Shown here: positions 14,085 through 21,043 of the stretch, piece after piece
Position numbering within the stretch: the first letter of the stretch is position 1
Layout of the letters: each line of letters opens with the position of its first letter
Assembly (NCBI GenBank): GCA_023393155.1
Contig: JAEWML010000199.1
Location: 1-21,043, forward strand
Length of the DNA: 21,043 bases
Direction: 5' to 3'
From: Bacillota bacterium
Lineage (GTDB): Bacteria > Bacillota > Clostridia > Oscillospirales > Oscillospiraceae
Translations under genes and position numbers: made by a program
Notes under the pieces: generated by a model
Told to the model about the DNA's origin: nothing
The model's database searches: none
The model's input: only the letters and a program-made list of their open reading frames with translations

Positions 14085-15158
14085 TTAGCGGAAGAGCGCC
14101 GCCAGCGATTTTTTGTATGGCGGACGGCAAATGCCCTTTTCCGTGACGATGGCGGAAATCAATTCATGGTCTGTCACATCGAAGGCGGGGTTGTAGCATT
14201 TTACTTCCGCCGGGGCCATGGGCTTTTCGTACCACAGGGAGCGGATTTCGGCTCCGTCCCGCTCCTCAATGGGAATATGGGCCCCGTCGGGGCAGTCCAT
14301 GTCCACGGTGGAGGTGGGGCCGAGAACGTAGAAGGGAATCCCGTAGTGCTTCGCCAAAATCGCCACGCCCGAGGTGCCGATTTTATTGGCGGTGTCGCCG
14401 TTGGCTGCCACCCGGTCGCAGCCCACAAGGCAGGCGTTCACCCAGCCGTTTTTCATAACAATGGAAGCCATACTGTCGCAGATCAGAGTCACATCCACGC
14501 CGGAGCGCTGCAATTCATAGCTGGTGAGCCGCGCCCCCTGCAAAAGCGGGCGGGTTTCGTCGGAGAAAACCCGGAAGCGCATTCCCCGCTCCGTCCCCAG
14601 CAAAATGGGGCCCAACCCCGTTCCATACCGGGAGGTGGCAAGGGGACCGGCATTACAGTGGGTTAGAAGGCCGTCTCCGTCCTTCAGCAGGCTTAGGCCG
14701 AATTCCGAGATGGCTTTGCACTTGGCGATGTCGTCCTGATGAATCTCCACCGCCTTTTCGTACAGCGCGTCCAGAAGCTGGCCGCGCGGACTGTCGGCAT
14801 GTTCCAAGGCAGTGCGGAGCATCTGACGGATGGCCCAGTTGAGATTTACCGCTGTGGGGCGGGAGGCGCCCAGATACGCGCCGTAGTCGCTGAGTTTTTT
14901 CAAAAATACCTGCCGGTCCTCGCCCCGGATGGACTTGGCCAGCACATACATGCAATAGCCCGCACACACGCCGATGGCGGGGGCGCCTCGAACCTTCAGC
15001 GTCCGAATGGCGTCGTACATCTCTTCCGGCGTTTGCAGGCGAAGCTCCCGTTCCTCGCCGGGAAGCAGGGCCTGGTCCAGAATGTAAAGGGCTTCCGCTT
15101 TGCGGTCATAGCGGATGTTTTCGGGAATTGTTGCGCCCTGAAACACAGTCTTCTCCAT
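14085..15158 (-). CDS. mtnA: S-methyl-5-thioribose-1-phosphate isomerase
   Basis: A 357-residue aldose-ketose isomerase of the eIF2B-alpha-like family. It converts methylthioribose-1-phosphate (and, in some members, 5-deoxyribose-1-phosphate) to the ribulose form. Both catalytic residues are in place: Cys168 in THCNAG and Asp248 in [24 protein letters not shown] (58-63) is the phosphate-binding loop. Length matches the family. ATG at 15158 has AAGGGGA about ten bases upstream. mtnK, mtnB, mtnC and mtnD are absent nearby, so the pathway is either completed elsewhere or is a shunt using the neighbouring phosphorylase to form the 1-phosphate. It has its own promoter and a structured leader of about 120 nt. 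Confidence 0.93.
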   Translation of the reverse strand: MEKTVFQGATIPENIRYDRKAEALYILDQALLPGEERELRLQTPEEMYDAIRTLKVRGAPAIGVCAGYCMYVLAKSIRGEDRQVFLKKLSDYGAYLGASRPTAVNLNWAIRQMLRTALEHADSPRGQLLDALYEKAVEIHQDDIAKCKAISEFGLSLLKDGDGLLTHCNAGPLATSRYGTGLGPILLGTERGMRFRVFSDETRPLLQGARLTSYELQRSGVDVTLICDSMASIVMKNGWVNACLVGCDRVAANGDTANKIGTSGVAILAKHYGIPFYVLGPTSTVDMDCPDGAHIPIEERDGAEIRSLWYEKPMAPAEVKCYNPAFDVTDHELISAIVTEKGICRPPYKKSLAALFR

Positions 15159-15280
15159 AGATTAAAAGTTCCCCTTCTCTCAAGGCGCCCCGGAATAAGC
15201 CGGTTTTTATAAAACGCCGAAATGCATGTCCTGCATGCGCAGGACGCTGCCCACCCTGTGGCATGGACCCATGGTTCTAC
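15159..15280 (-). promoter_or_regulatory. Structured 5' leader of mtnA, unclassified
   Basis: About 120 nt between the mtnA promoter and start codon. It contains a CCAC/GTGG hairpin near 15250-15265, a 7-bp GTCCTGC / GCAGGAC hairpin (15228-15245) and a third element (about 15184-15218) with GGCG/CGCC ends and inner CCGG repeats. A 21-codon frame (15207-15272) also lies within it but has no good ribosome binding site. I see no SAM-I consensus, which in Bacillus precedes mtn genes, and no T-run terminator. Confidence 0.4.
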
Positions 15281-15285
15281 TTGTG

Positions 15286-15314
15286 AGAATAGCAAAAACA
15301 AATGCAAATGTAAA
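15286..15314 (-). promoter_or_regulatory. Probable promoter of mtnA-deoD
   Basis: On the minus strand TTTACA (15309-15314) and TATTCT (15286-15291) are separated by 17 bases, just downstream of the ilvD-side terminator. Confidence 0.55.
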
Positions 15315-15365
15315 CATTAAAGTGGACTTCTGCCCATGGGTTAAAATAAAATTGGTGCGTTTACA

Positions 15366-15401
15366 AACCGGGGGAGCAGATTGAATCCTGCTCCCCCGGT
15401 T
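15366..15401 (-). terminator. Terminator after the sugar-acid operon
   Basis: A perfect 14-bp stem (AACCGGGGGAGCAG at 15366-15379 with its complement at 15388-15401) around an eight-base loop, 20 bases after the dehydratase stop. The T-tract on the minus strand is weak (TTTGT), but position and stem strength fit a terminator. Confidence 0.75.
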
Positions 15402-15421
15402 CTTTACATCCCCACGGCGGG

Positions 15422-17146
15422 TTATTTCATATTGCCGCCCTTCATGGGGGACTGGGCATGCTCGGAAAAAAGTCGAAGCACGCCGCTGGAGTAGCGAGGG
15501 GGCATAGGAGTCCATGCCTGTTTGCGGCGCTCCAGAATTTGCCGGATTTCCTCTGCCGTTTTTTTCTCCCCGGCCACGCCCACAATGTCCAGCTTTCGCC
15601 CTGTCACGTCAATGTGAATCAGGTCCCCATCCTCCACCAGCGCGATGGGTCCGCCTTCGGCGGCCTCCGGCGAGATGTGGCCGATGGCAGGACCTCTGGA
15701 CGCGCCGGAAAAGCGTCCGTCGGTCAAAAGAGCAATGGAGGAGGCAAGCGCGGGGTCGGAGGAGATGGCCTCTGTGGTATAGAACATCTCCGGCATTCCA
15801 CTGCCCCGGGGACCCTCATAACGAATGATGACCGCGTCTCCGGGCTGGATTTTATGGGACAAAATAGCCGCAATGGCATCTTCCTCGCAGTCAAAGGGCC
15901 GCGCGGTGAGGACGGTGTCAAACATTTCGGGGGGTGCGGCGGTGTGCTTGATGACCGCGCCGTCGGGGCAGAGACTGCCCCGGAGGATGGCGATGCTCCC
16001 GTCCTGTCCGAGAGGGCGGTCATAGGGGCGGAGAATCTCTTCACGTTTCACGCCCGTTTTTTCAAGCTGTGCGGCACAACGCTCATAAAAACCGTTTGCA
16101 CGGCACTCCTCCAGATTTTCGCCCAGCATCTTTCCAGTGACGGTCATGACGTCCAGATGGAGCAGCGACTTGATCTCCTCCATAATGGCAGGTACTCCGC
16201 CTGCATAGTAGACGTACTGCGCCGGCCAACGGCCTGTGGGGCGGATATCCAGCAGAAAGTGCATGCCCCGGTGAAGCCGGTCGAAGGTCTCTCCGTCAAT
16301 TTCAATGCCGAACTCCTGCGCCACGGCGGGCAGATGCAGCAGCGCGTTGGTGGAGCCGGAGATGGCGGCATGTACCATCACAGCGTTCTCAAACGACTCC
16401 CGCGTGACGATCTGCCGCGCTTTCAGCCCCTGCCGGGCCAGCCAGACGGCCTGTAGGCCCGCTTTGCGGGCGGCCTCCGGCAGGTCGGGACTGGTGGCGG
16501 GCAGCAGGGCTGTGCCGGGCAGCATCAGCCCCAGCGCTTCTGCCATGATCTGCATGGTGGAGGCAGTGCCCATGAAGGAACAGGCGCCGCAGGAGGGACA
16601 GGCGTGCTGCTTATAATAGGTGAATTTCTCCTCAGAGAGTTCACCCCGCTCGAACATGGCGCTGTACGTGCCGATCTGCTCCAGCGTCAAAAGGTCGGGA
16701 CCGGCCTCCATCACGCCGCCCGTCACCACAATGGAGGGCAGGTTTATCCGTCCCATGCCCATCAGGTGGGCAGGCAGCCCCTTGTCGCAGCTTGCGATGA
16801 ACACGCCGCCGTCAAACGGCGTGGCGTTGGCGTGAATTTCGATCATGTTGGCGATCATATCCCGGGAGACAAGGGAGTAGTTAATTCCGTCGTGTCCCTG
16901 CGACTCGCCGTCGCAGATGTCCGTGGTAAAATAGCGGGCGCCAAGGCCGCCGGCTTCGGCAATTCCCGCCCGGGCAGCGTCCACCAGCCCCATCAGGTGG
17001 GCGCTGCCGGGGTGGCTGTCGCCGAATGTGCTCTCGATCATAATTTGCGGCTTGGAAAGGTCCTCGGGTTTCCAGCCCGCGCCCAGACGGAGCGGGTCCA
17101 GCTCCGGCGCAATTTTCCGCAGCCGCTGGCTTGTCAGTTCACTCAT
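15422..17146 (-). CDS. IlvD/Edd-family dehydratase, probably acting on a sugar acid
   Basis: A 574-residue iron-sulfur dehydratase. Family motifs seen are IESTFGDSHPGSAHL (38-51), DICDGESQGHDGINYSL (76-92), ASCDKGLPAHLMG (118-130, cluster Cys120) and ACPSCGACSFMGTASTM (182-198). In the first motif the position that is Cys in [2Fe-2S] members ('PCNxH') is Gly47, as in E. coli IlvD, so a [4Fe-4S] oxygen-labile cluster is more likely. Its place at the end of an operon with KDG kinase and KDPG aldolase argues for dehydration of an aldonate such as gluconate to 2-keto-3-deoxygluconate, and not for branched-chain amino-acid synthesis. ATG at 17146 is chosen for AGGAGG six bases upstream; the frame extends to 17221 without a better start. 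Biosynthetic IlvD cannot be fully excluded. Confidence 0.82.
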   Translation of the reverse strand: MSELTSQRLRKIAPELDPLRLGAGWKPEDLSKPQIMIESTFGDSHPGSAHLMGLVDAARAGIAEAGGLGARYFTTDICDGESQGHDGINYSLVSRDMIANMIEIHANATPFDGGVFIASCDKGLPAHLMGMGRINLPSIVVTGGVMEAGPDLLTLEQIGTYSAMFERGELSEEKFTYYKQHACPSCGACSFMGTASTMQIMAEALGLMLPGTALLPATSPDLPEAARKAGLQAVWLARQGLKARQIVTRESFENAVMVHAAISGSTNALLHLPAVAQEFGIEIDGETFDRLHRGMHFLLDIRPTGRWPAQYVYYAGGVPAIMEEIKSLLHLDVMTVTGKMLGENLEECRANGFYERCAAQLEKTGVKREEILRPYDRPLGQDGSIAILRGSLCPDGAVIKHTAAPPEMFDTVLTARPFDCEEDAIAAILSHKIQPGDAVIIRYEGPRGSGMPEMFYTTEAISSDPALASSIALLTDGRFSGASRGPAIGHISPEAAEGGPIALVEDGDLIHIDVTGRKLDIVGVAGEKKTAEEIRQILERRKQAWTPMPPRYSSGVLRLFSEHAQSPMKGGNMK

Positions 17147-17170
17147 GGATGACCTCCTGCATAGGATTTG

Positions 17171-17227
17171 CGCCCTGTGCGCAGGCGGTCCGGCTAAGCA
17201 TTCCGCCGGGCCGCCTGGCACAGGGCG
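17171..17227 (-). repeat. Long imperfect hairpin between the HIT gene and the dehydratase
   Basis: CGCCCTGTGC (17171-17180) pairs perfectly with GCACAGGGCG (17218-17227). CAGGCGG (17182-17188) then pairs with CCGCCTG (17211-17217), and a further CCGGC / GCCGG closes the stem, about 22 bp with one bulge. There is no T-run in either direction, so an mRNA-processing or stability role inside the operon is more likely than termination. Confidence 0.75.
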
Positions 17228-17236
17228 ACGAACGTA

Positions 17237-17698
17237 TTAGGCGAGACGGTGCTCCGCCGCGGGAAGCCCGCGCCCTGCGGCGGCGGCGTCCAACTGGGCC
17301 AAAAGCGCGCGGCCCGTCTCCTGAAAATCCGCGGAGGAAAGCGTCACCGTGGGAACAGAGTCCGTAAACGGTCCACCCCACTGAAGCCCACCCCGGATTT
17401 TGGGGACCAGATGCACATGGAAATGGCTGACGTTGTCACCGTAAATGGCGTAGTTGATTTTATCGGCCCCGGTGCAGCGGGAGACGGCCTCGGCGACTGC
17501 CGTGACCTCGGCAAAAAAGCCGTCCCGCTGGGCGTCGGAGAGCTGAAAGATTTCATCGTGATGCTCCCGGAGCGCCACGATGCAGCGGCCCCGGTGCTTC
17601 TGGTCGTTAAACAGATACACATCCGACCAGGTCATTCCGGCCAGAGGGGTCATCAGCGCCAGCAGACGCGCGTCCTGTTCACAGTAAAAGCAGCTCAC
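17237..17698 (-). CDS. HIT family protein
   Basis: A 153-residue histidine-triad protein, a nucleotide hydrolase or transferase fold. The triad HFHVHLVPK has His92, His94 and His96; the middle segment CIVALREHHDEIFQLSDAQRDGFFAEV is typical of the family. An N-terminal CFYC pair could bind zinc together with later residues, as in some HIT proteins, though only one such pair is visible. Translation starts at GTG (17698), four bases after the kdgK stop, with AGAGG overlapping that stop, so it is translationally coupled to the kinase. Its role in a sugar-acid operon is unclear; it may remove a nucleotidylated or phosphorylated side product. That is speculation. Confidence 0.85.
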   Translation of the reverse strand: MSCFYCEQDARLLALMTPLAGMTWSDVYLFNDQKHRGRCIVALREHHDEIFQLSDAQRDGFFAEVTAVAEAVSRCTGADKINYAIYGDNVSHFHVHLVPKIRGGLQWGGPFTDSVPTVTLSSADFQETGRALLAQLDAAAAGRGLPAAEHRLA

Positions 17699-17702
17699 GG
17701 CC

Positions 17703-18728
17703 TTACCTCTGCACCCGCCCGGTGCCGTCGCCGCCCATCAGCTTCTCCACGTCGGACACGCCCGCGCGGTTGAAATCACCCAAAATGCTGTGCTTGAGGC
17801 AGGAGGCTGCCACGGCGAACTCCAAAGCCTGCTGCCGGTCTTCATAGTGATTCAGGCCGTAGAGCAAGCCGCCGGCAAAGCTGTCGCCTCCGCCAACCCG
17901 GTCCACAATGCTGCGGATTTCATACTTTTTGGAGACGTAGAAGTTCTTGCCGTCGTTCAGGCAGGCAGCCCAGTCGTTCCAGTCGGCACTGTGGCTTTCC
18001 CGCAGGGTAATGGCGATCATGTTCATGTTGGGATACGCGGCCAGAACCTTGTCGCCCAATGCCCGGTACTTGTCCCGGTCCAGCGCGCCGGATTCCACCA
18101 CCACGTCGGTGGTGATTTCCAGCGACTTTTGCACGTCCTCTTCATTGGCCACCGCCACGTCCACGTAATTTGCCAGCTCCCGCATGACCTCGGCGGCGCG
18201 CTTTCCGTATTTCCAAAGATTTTTGCGGTAGTTCAAATCACAGGAGATGGTAATGCCGCGCGCGCGGGCGGCCTTCACGCTCTCCAGAGACAGTTCCATG
18301 GCGCTCTCGGAGATGGCGGGAGTGATGCCGGTGATGTGAAACCAGCCCACACCGTCAAACGCCCGGTCCCAGTCGATGTCGCCGGGCTTCGCCAGGGCAA
18401 CGGAGGACGCGGCGCGGTCATACACCACCTTGGAGGGAAGCTGATTCGCGCCGCTCTCCAGATAATAGATGCCCATGCGGCCGGGGCCGCGCTGGATGCG
18501 CCCGGTATCCACGCCGAAGCGGCGCAGCTCCGCCGTGCAGGCGTCGCCGATGGGGCCTTCGGGCAGAACCGTCAAAAAGGCGGCGTCCATACCGAAGTTG
18601 GCAAGGGACACGGCCACGTTTGCCTCGCCGCCGCCGAAGGTGGCCTCCAGCGCCGGGGACTGGAAAAACCGTTCCTGTCCGGGGGCCTTCAGGCGCAGCA
18701 TAATTTCACCAAATGTCAGAAATTTCAT
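17703..18728 (-). CDS. kdgK: 2-keto-3-deoxygluconate kinase (PfkB family)
   Basis: A 341-residue sugar kinase that would phosphorylate 2-keto-3-deoxygluconate to KDPG with ATP. The N-terminal PfkB signature is [16 protein letters not shown] (31-46). The catalytic GGGDSFAGG (279-287) has the base Asp282. [12 protein letters not shown] (162-173) is characteristic of KDG kinases among PfkB proteins, as is FGEIMLRL at the start. ATG at 18728 has GGGAGG about nine bases upstream. It lies between the KDPG aldolase (18-base gap) and the HIT gene, fitting a KDG to KDPG to pyruvate plus glyceraldehyde-3-phosphate route. Confidence 0.9.
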   Translation of the reverse strand: MKFLTFGEIMLRLKAPGQERFFQSPALEATFGGGEANVAVSLANFGMDAAFLTVLPEGPIGDACTAELRRFGVDTGRIQRGPGRMGIYYLESGANQLPSKVVYDRAASSVALAKPGDIDWDRAFDGVGWFHITGITPAISESAMELSLESVKAARARGITISCDLNYRKNLWKYGKRAAEVMRELANYVDVAVANEEDVQKSLEITTDVVVESGALDRDKYRALGDKVLAAYPNMNMIAITLRESHSADWNDWAACLNDGKNFYVSKKYEIRSIVDRVGGGDSFAGGLLYGLNHYEDRQQALEFAVAASCLKHSILGDFNRAGVSDVEKLMGGDGTGRVQR

Positions 18729-18746
18729 AAATGCTACCTCCCTGTG

Positions 18747-19703
18747 TTACTTTTGCAGCAGATGCACGGCGAAGCCGCCGAATTCCTGCTCCAGATATAC
18801 GGCGACCATCGTCTCGCCCTTGTATTTTGCGGTGCTCTCGTTCAGGCGGAAGCCGCGCTTTGCAAGCTCCGCCGCCGCCCGGGGAATGCTGTTGGTGCGC
18901 ACGGCGATATGGCCGTTTTTCCCCAGATACGCGGACTTCATCACCTCTACGGAGGAACCGGCGAAGTTGGAGCTGCCGCCCTCTTTCACAGCGAAGCCAA
19001 AGGCATGCTCAAACTGGCGGCAGACCTCCAGCGAGGCGTCCGGGTCCCCGGTGTTGACGCCCACGTGGGCCAGCTCAAAGTCCAGCGCGCTGCGGCGGGC
19101 CTCCGCGCACAGGGCGGTGATGCGGTCAAAGCGCCCGGCGGCAATATCCGCCTTGTCGCACAGCCAGCTTCCGCCCACGGCGTGAATAAAAGGAGCGGCC
19201 AGATACTCGCCCAGATTCTGTGCGCTCACGCCGCCAGTGGGAATGAACCGGATTCCTCCGAAGGGGCCGGACAGGGATTTCATGGCGGGCAGTCCTCCAT
19301 AGACGCTGGCCGGGAAGAACTTGACGACCTTCAGCCCGTGGGCCATAGCCGCCATGATCTCGGTGGGGGTGACGCAGCCCGGGGTGACCGCCACGCCGTT
19401 TTCCACGCACCATGCCACGACCTCTTCGCAGTAGCCGGGGGCTACGATGAACTTTGCTCCCGCTTCCACGGCGGTTTTGCACTGCTCCAGCGTTACCACC
19501 GTGCCTGCGCCCACCAGCATATCCGGGCACCCTTTCGCCACGGCGGCGATGGAGTCCCGCGCGGCGGCGGTGCGGAAGGTGATCTCCATGACATCGATGC
19601 CTCCGGCCAGCATGGCTTTCGCGGTGGGAACGGCGTGAGCCGCGTCCTCAAGAACCACCACCGGAACCACGCCGGCCTGATGCAGTCTTTCCAAAATTTC
19701 CAT
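18747..19703 (-). CDS. KDPG/KHG aldolase fused to a C-terminal VOC (glyoxalase-like) domain
   Basis: A 318-residue protein, over 100 residues longer than ordinary KDPG aldolase (about 205-215). Residues 1-200 are the class-I aldolase barrel: catalytic Glu40 in VMEITFRT, GAGTVV (65-70), APGYCEEVV, VTPGCVTPTEI (106-115), Schiff-base Lys128 in VVKFFPA and PTGGV (155-159). It cleaves KDPG to pyruvate and glyceraldehyde-3-phosphate. Residues from about 208 look like a VOC domain: DFELAHVGVN (His213), FGFAVKEGGSSNF, GHIAVRT (His265) and MVAVYLEQEFGGFAVHLL. The extra domain may handle a reactive carbonyl or only stabilise the protein. ATG at 19703 has AAAGGAA upstream. It is in frame throughout with no sign of a sequencing fusion. 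Confidence 0.88.
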   Translation of the reverse strand: MEILERLHQAGVVPVVVLEDAAHAVPTAKAMLAGGIDVMEITFRTAAARDSIAAVAKGCPDMLVGAGTVVTLEQCKTAVEAGAKFIVAPGYCEEVVAWCVENGVAVTPGCVTPTEIMAAMAHGLKVVKFFPASVYGGLPAMKSLSGPFGGIRFIPTGGVSAQNLGEYLAAPFIHAVGGSWLCDKADIAAGRFDRITALCAEARRSALDFELAHVGVNTGDPDASLEVCRQFEHAFGFAVKEGGSSNFAGSSVEVMKSAYLGKNGHIAVRTNSIPRAAAELAKRGFRLNESTAKYKGETMVAVYLEQEFGGFAVHLLQK

Positions 19704-19750
19704 AATATTGCGTTCCTTTCTTTCTGCGGCGCGTCCTAAGGTGCGCGGCC

Positions 19751-20710
19751 TTACAGAGTGTTGACAGGGTATCGGGGGGCTTTCCCGGTGAGAACGTCGA
19801 TGGCGTTTTGCGCGACCTTCGTCTTGAGCTCCTCCACGCCCTCCATGGTGCTGTAAGCGGTGTGGTCGGTCAAAACCACATTGGACAGGCGGCAGAAGGG
19901 GGAGTCGGCCCCCAGGGGTTCATGGTTGTGGGTATCCAGACCGGCTGAGAGAATTGTCCCGCGCTCCAGCGCGTCCAGCAGGTCCCCGTCGTTTACCAGC
20001 GGGCCGCGGCTGACATTGACGAGGATGGCGGTGGGTTTCATCTTTCCAAGCGTCCGTGCGTTGATGATGCCCTCTGTCTCTTTGTTGGCGTGGAGATGGA
20101 GAGAGATGATATCGGACTGTGAGAGAACCTCGTCCAGCTCTGCCTTCCGCACGCCCAGCGCCGCCAGCTCCTCCGCGCTCACATAGGGGTCATAGGCCAA
20201 AACCTCGCTCAGGCCGAAGCCGGACACCTTTTGGATCAGCGCCCGGGCGATGCGCCCCGCGCCGATTACGCCCAGCGTCTTGCCTTTCAGGCGAAAGCTG
20301 GTCCCCTGAAGGTTCCAGGCTCCCTCTCTTATCCGGCGGTCCCGCATGGGGATGTGGCGCAGGCAGGAGAGCATCAGCGCCAGCGCATGGTCGGATACAT
20401 CCTCCATGCAGTAGTCGGGGACATTGGTGACCTGAATTCCGTGGGCGGTGGCCGCGTTCAGATCCACGTTTTCATAGCCCACGCCGTAACGGCTGATCAC
20501 CTTACAGCGCTTGAGGCCCGCCACGGCCGTGGCGGTCATGGGCGCCAGATCCAGCAATACGGCGTCGGCGTCGGCGCACTGGGAGATCAGATCCTCTTCC
20601 GTTTCACAGTGGCAAAGACGAAGCTCCGCACCGACGGATGCGAGCATCTTTCGCTCAATTTCATAGCTTGCGTGCCGCTCATCGCTGACACAGACGGTAT
20701 ACGTTGTCAT
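19751..20710 (-). CDS. D-isomer-specific 2-hydroxyacid dehydrogenase
   Basis: A 319-residue NAD(P)-dependent oxidoreductase. The Rossmann motif GAGRIA is at 150-155 (the last Gly of the usual GxGxxG is Ala). The catalytic triad is present in slightly variant contexts: Arg235 in NVSRGPLV, Glu264 in DTHNHEPL and His283 in LTDHTAYST. An aspartate after the second strand (YDPY) favours NAD. In this operon a 2-keto-sugar-acid reductase (for example 2-ketogluconate to gluconate) is the attractive guess; phosphoglycerate, hydroxypyruvate or glyoxylate reduction are alternatives the sequence cannot separate. ATG at 20710 is chosen because GGAGG precedes it by about six bases. It begins 15 bases after the SDR gene. 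Confidence 0.85.
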   Translation of the reverse strand: MTTYTVCVSDERHASYEIERKMLASVGAELRLCHCETEEDLISQCADADAVLLDLAPMTATAVAGLKRCKVISRYGVGYENVDLNAATAHGIQVTNVPDYCMEDVSDHALALMLSCLRHIPMRDRRIREGAWNLQGTSFRLKGKTLGVIGAGRIARALIQKVSGFGLSEVLAYDPYVSAEELAALGVRKAELDEVLSQSDIISLHLHANKETEGIINARTLGKMKPTAILVNVSRGPLVNDGDLLDALERGTILSAGLDTHNHEPLGADSPFCRLSNVVLTDHTAYSTMEGVEELKTKVAQNAIDVLTGKAPRYPVNTL

Positions 20711-20725
20711 GTGTTCCTCCAATGC

Positions 20726-21043
20726 TTATTTCACCAGATATCCGCCGTCCACGGGGATGACCGCGCCGTTGAGGTAGTCGGAGGCGCGGGAGGCCAAAAA
20801 GATGGCAGTGCCCTTCATGTCTTGACCGGTGCCCCAGCGGTGGGCGGGAATGCGGTCGGTAATCTCTTTATAGCGGGGGTTTGCGGGATCGGTGAGGGCG
20901 GTGTTCATCTCCGTGTCCATATAGCCGGGAGCGATGCAGTTGACGTTGATGTTCCGTCCGGCCAGCTCGTTGCACATGTCCTTGCTGAACTGCGCCACGC
21001 CGCCCTTGGCCGCCGCGTAGGCGGGCACGGTGAAGCCGCCGAA
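20726..21043 (-). CDS. SDR family dehydrogenase (KduD / gluconate 5-dehydrogenase type), C-terminal part
   Basis: The last 105 residues of a classical short-chain dehydrogenase; its start lies beyond base 21043. Visible are the catalytic YxxxK in PAYAAAKGGV, NVNCIAPGYMDTEM, DRIPAHRWGTGQDMKG and the C-terminal DYLNGAVIPVDGGYL. The run from IPAHRWG to the end closely resembles KduD (2-keto-3-deoxygluconate 5-dehydrogenase) and gluconate 5-dehydrogenases. Either reaction fits: KduD makes KDG from the pectin-derived diketo acid, and gluconate 5-dehydrogenase makes gluconate from 5-ketogluconate. It is the most upstream operon gene in the window, so the operon's promoter lies outside. Confidence 0.85.
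   Translation of the reverse strand, partial: FGGFTVPAYAAAKGGVAQFSKDMCNELAGRNINVNCIAPGYMDTEMNTALTDPANPRYKEITDRIPAHRWGTGQDMKGTAIFLASRASDYLNGAVIPVDGGYLVK

Noticed and set aside
15207..15272. A 21-codon mini-ORF with three Met codons in the mtnA leader as a possible leader peptide
   Set aside because: It has no convincing ribosome binding site and is not followed by a U-run terminator, so peptide-based attenuation is not supported.
15422..17146. Calling the IlvD/Edd protein a biosynthetic dihydroxy-acid dehydratase
   Set aside because: No ilvB, ilvC or leu gene is near, and it is the last gene of a KDG/KDPG operon; a sugar-acid substrate is more likely, although not proven.
17790..19739. A 649-codon open frame on the plus strand
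   Set aside because: It lies antisense to kdgK and the KDPG aldolase, both certain from motifs; its Gly/His/Val-rich translation is the usual antisense shadow in GC-rich DNA and has no ribosome binding site.
1..21043. Insertion sequences, phage genes, toxin-antitoxin or defence systems, CRISPR arrays, tRNA or rRNA
   Set aside because: None was seen; all supported genes are metabolic, transport or membrane functions, and no tandem repeats with regular spacers occur.

Overview
The window looks like a chromosomal segment from a GC-rich Firmicute of the class Clostridia, probably Oscillospiraceae-like. This rests on strong AGGAGG-type ribosome binding sites, occasional TTG and GTG starts, an LrgA/LrgB pair, a TM1266-type putative iron-only-hydrogenase regulator, and a kdgK/KDPG-aldolase cluster with a fused VOC domain. 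The taxonomic call is inference. I see no mobile elements, rRNA, tRNA or CRISPR. It reads as a mosaic of metabolic operons whose most interesting content is in the regulatory leaders.

Layout. (1) 1-2507, minus strand: an aromatic amino-acid operon, aroF-tyrA-aroB (aroB runs off the window). Its leader encodes a 34-residue Tyr/Phe-rich peptide and can form mutually exclusive hairpins ending in a terminator just before aroF, which is a trp/phe-type ribosome-mediated attenuator. (2) 2571-3149, minus: a zinc-dependent phospholipase C-like protein, divergent from (3) 3438-4486, plus: lrgA-lrgB. (4) 4558-6033, plus: malQ. (5) 6030-9104, plus: a promoter overlapping the malQ stop, a leader of about 160 nt with a terminator and a perfect 9-nt anti-terminator, then a TM1266-like regulator and a lipoprotein/permease/ATPase ABC transporter of the NitT/TauT/NMT1 type. 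(6) A bidirectional terminator at 9175-9209.

(7) 9221-13089, minus: argG-argH-argF, completing ornithine to arginine, with an ARG-box-like operator over the argG -35 element. (8) 13218-15314, minus: mtnA-deoD behind a structured leader, closed by a strong terminator; this suggests salvage of methylthioadenosine or 5'-deoxyadenosine. (9) 15366-21043, minus: a sugar-acid catabolic operon. It runs SDR dehydrogenase (partial), D-2-hydroxyacid dehydrogenase, KDPG aldolase-VOC fusion, 2-keto-3-deoxygluconate kinase, HIT protein and IlvD/Edd-family dehydratase. Together these would reduce keto-sugar acids to an aldonate, dehydrate it to KDG, phosphorylate it to KDPG and cleave that to pyruvate and glyceraldehyde-3-phosphate.

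Novelty is most likely in the aromatic attenuator (2285-2473), the unclassified leader RNA of the TM1266/ABC operon (6065-6226) and, less certainly, the mtnA leader (15159-15280).
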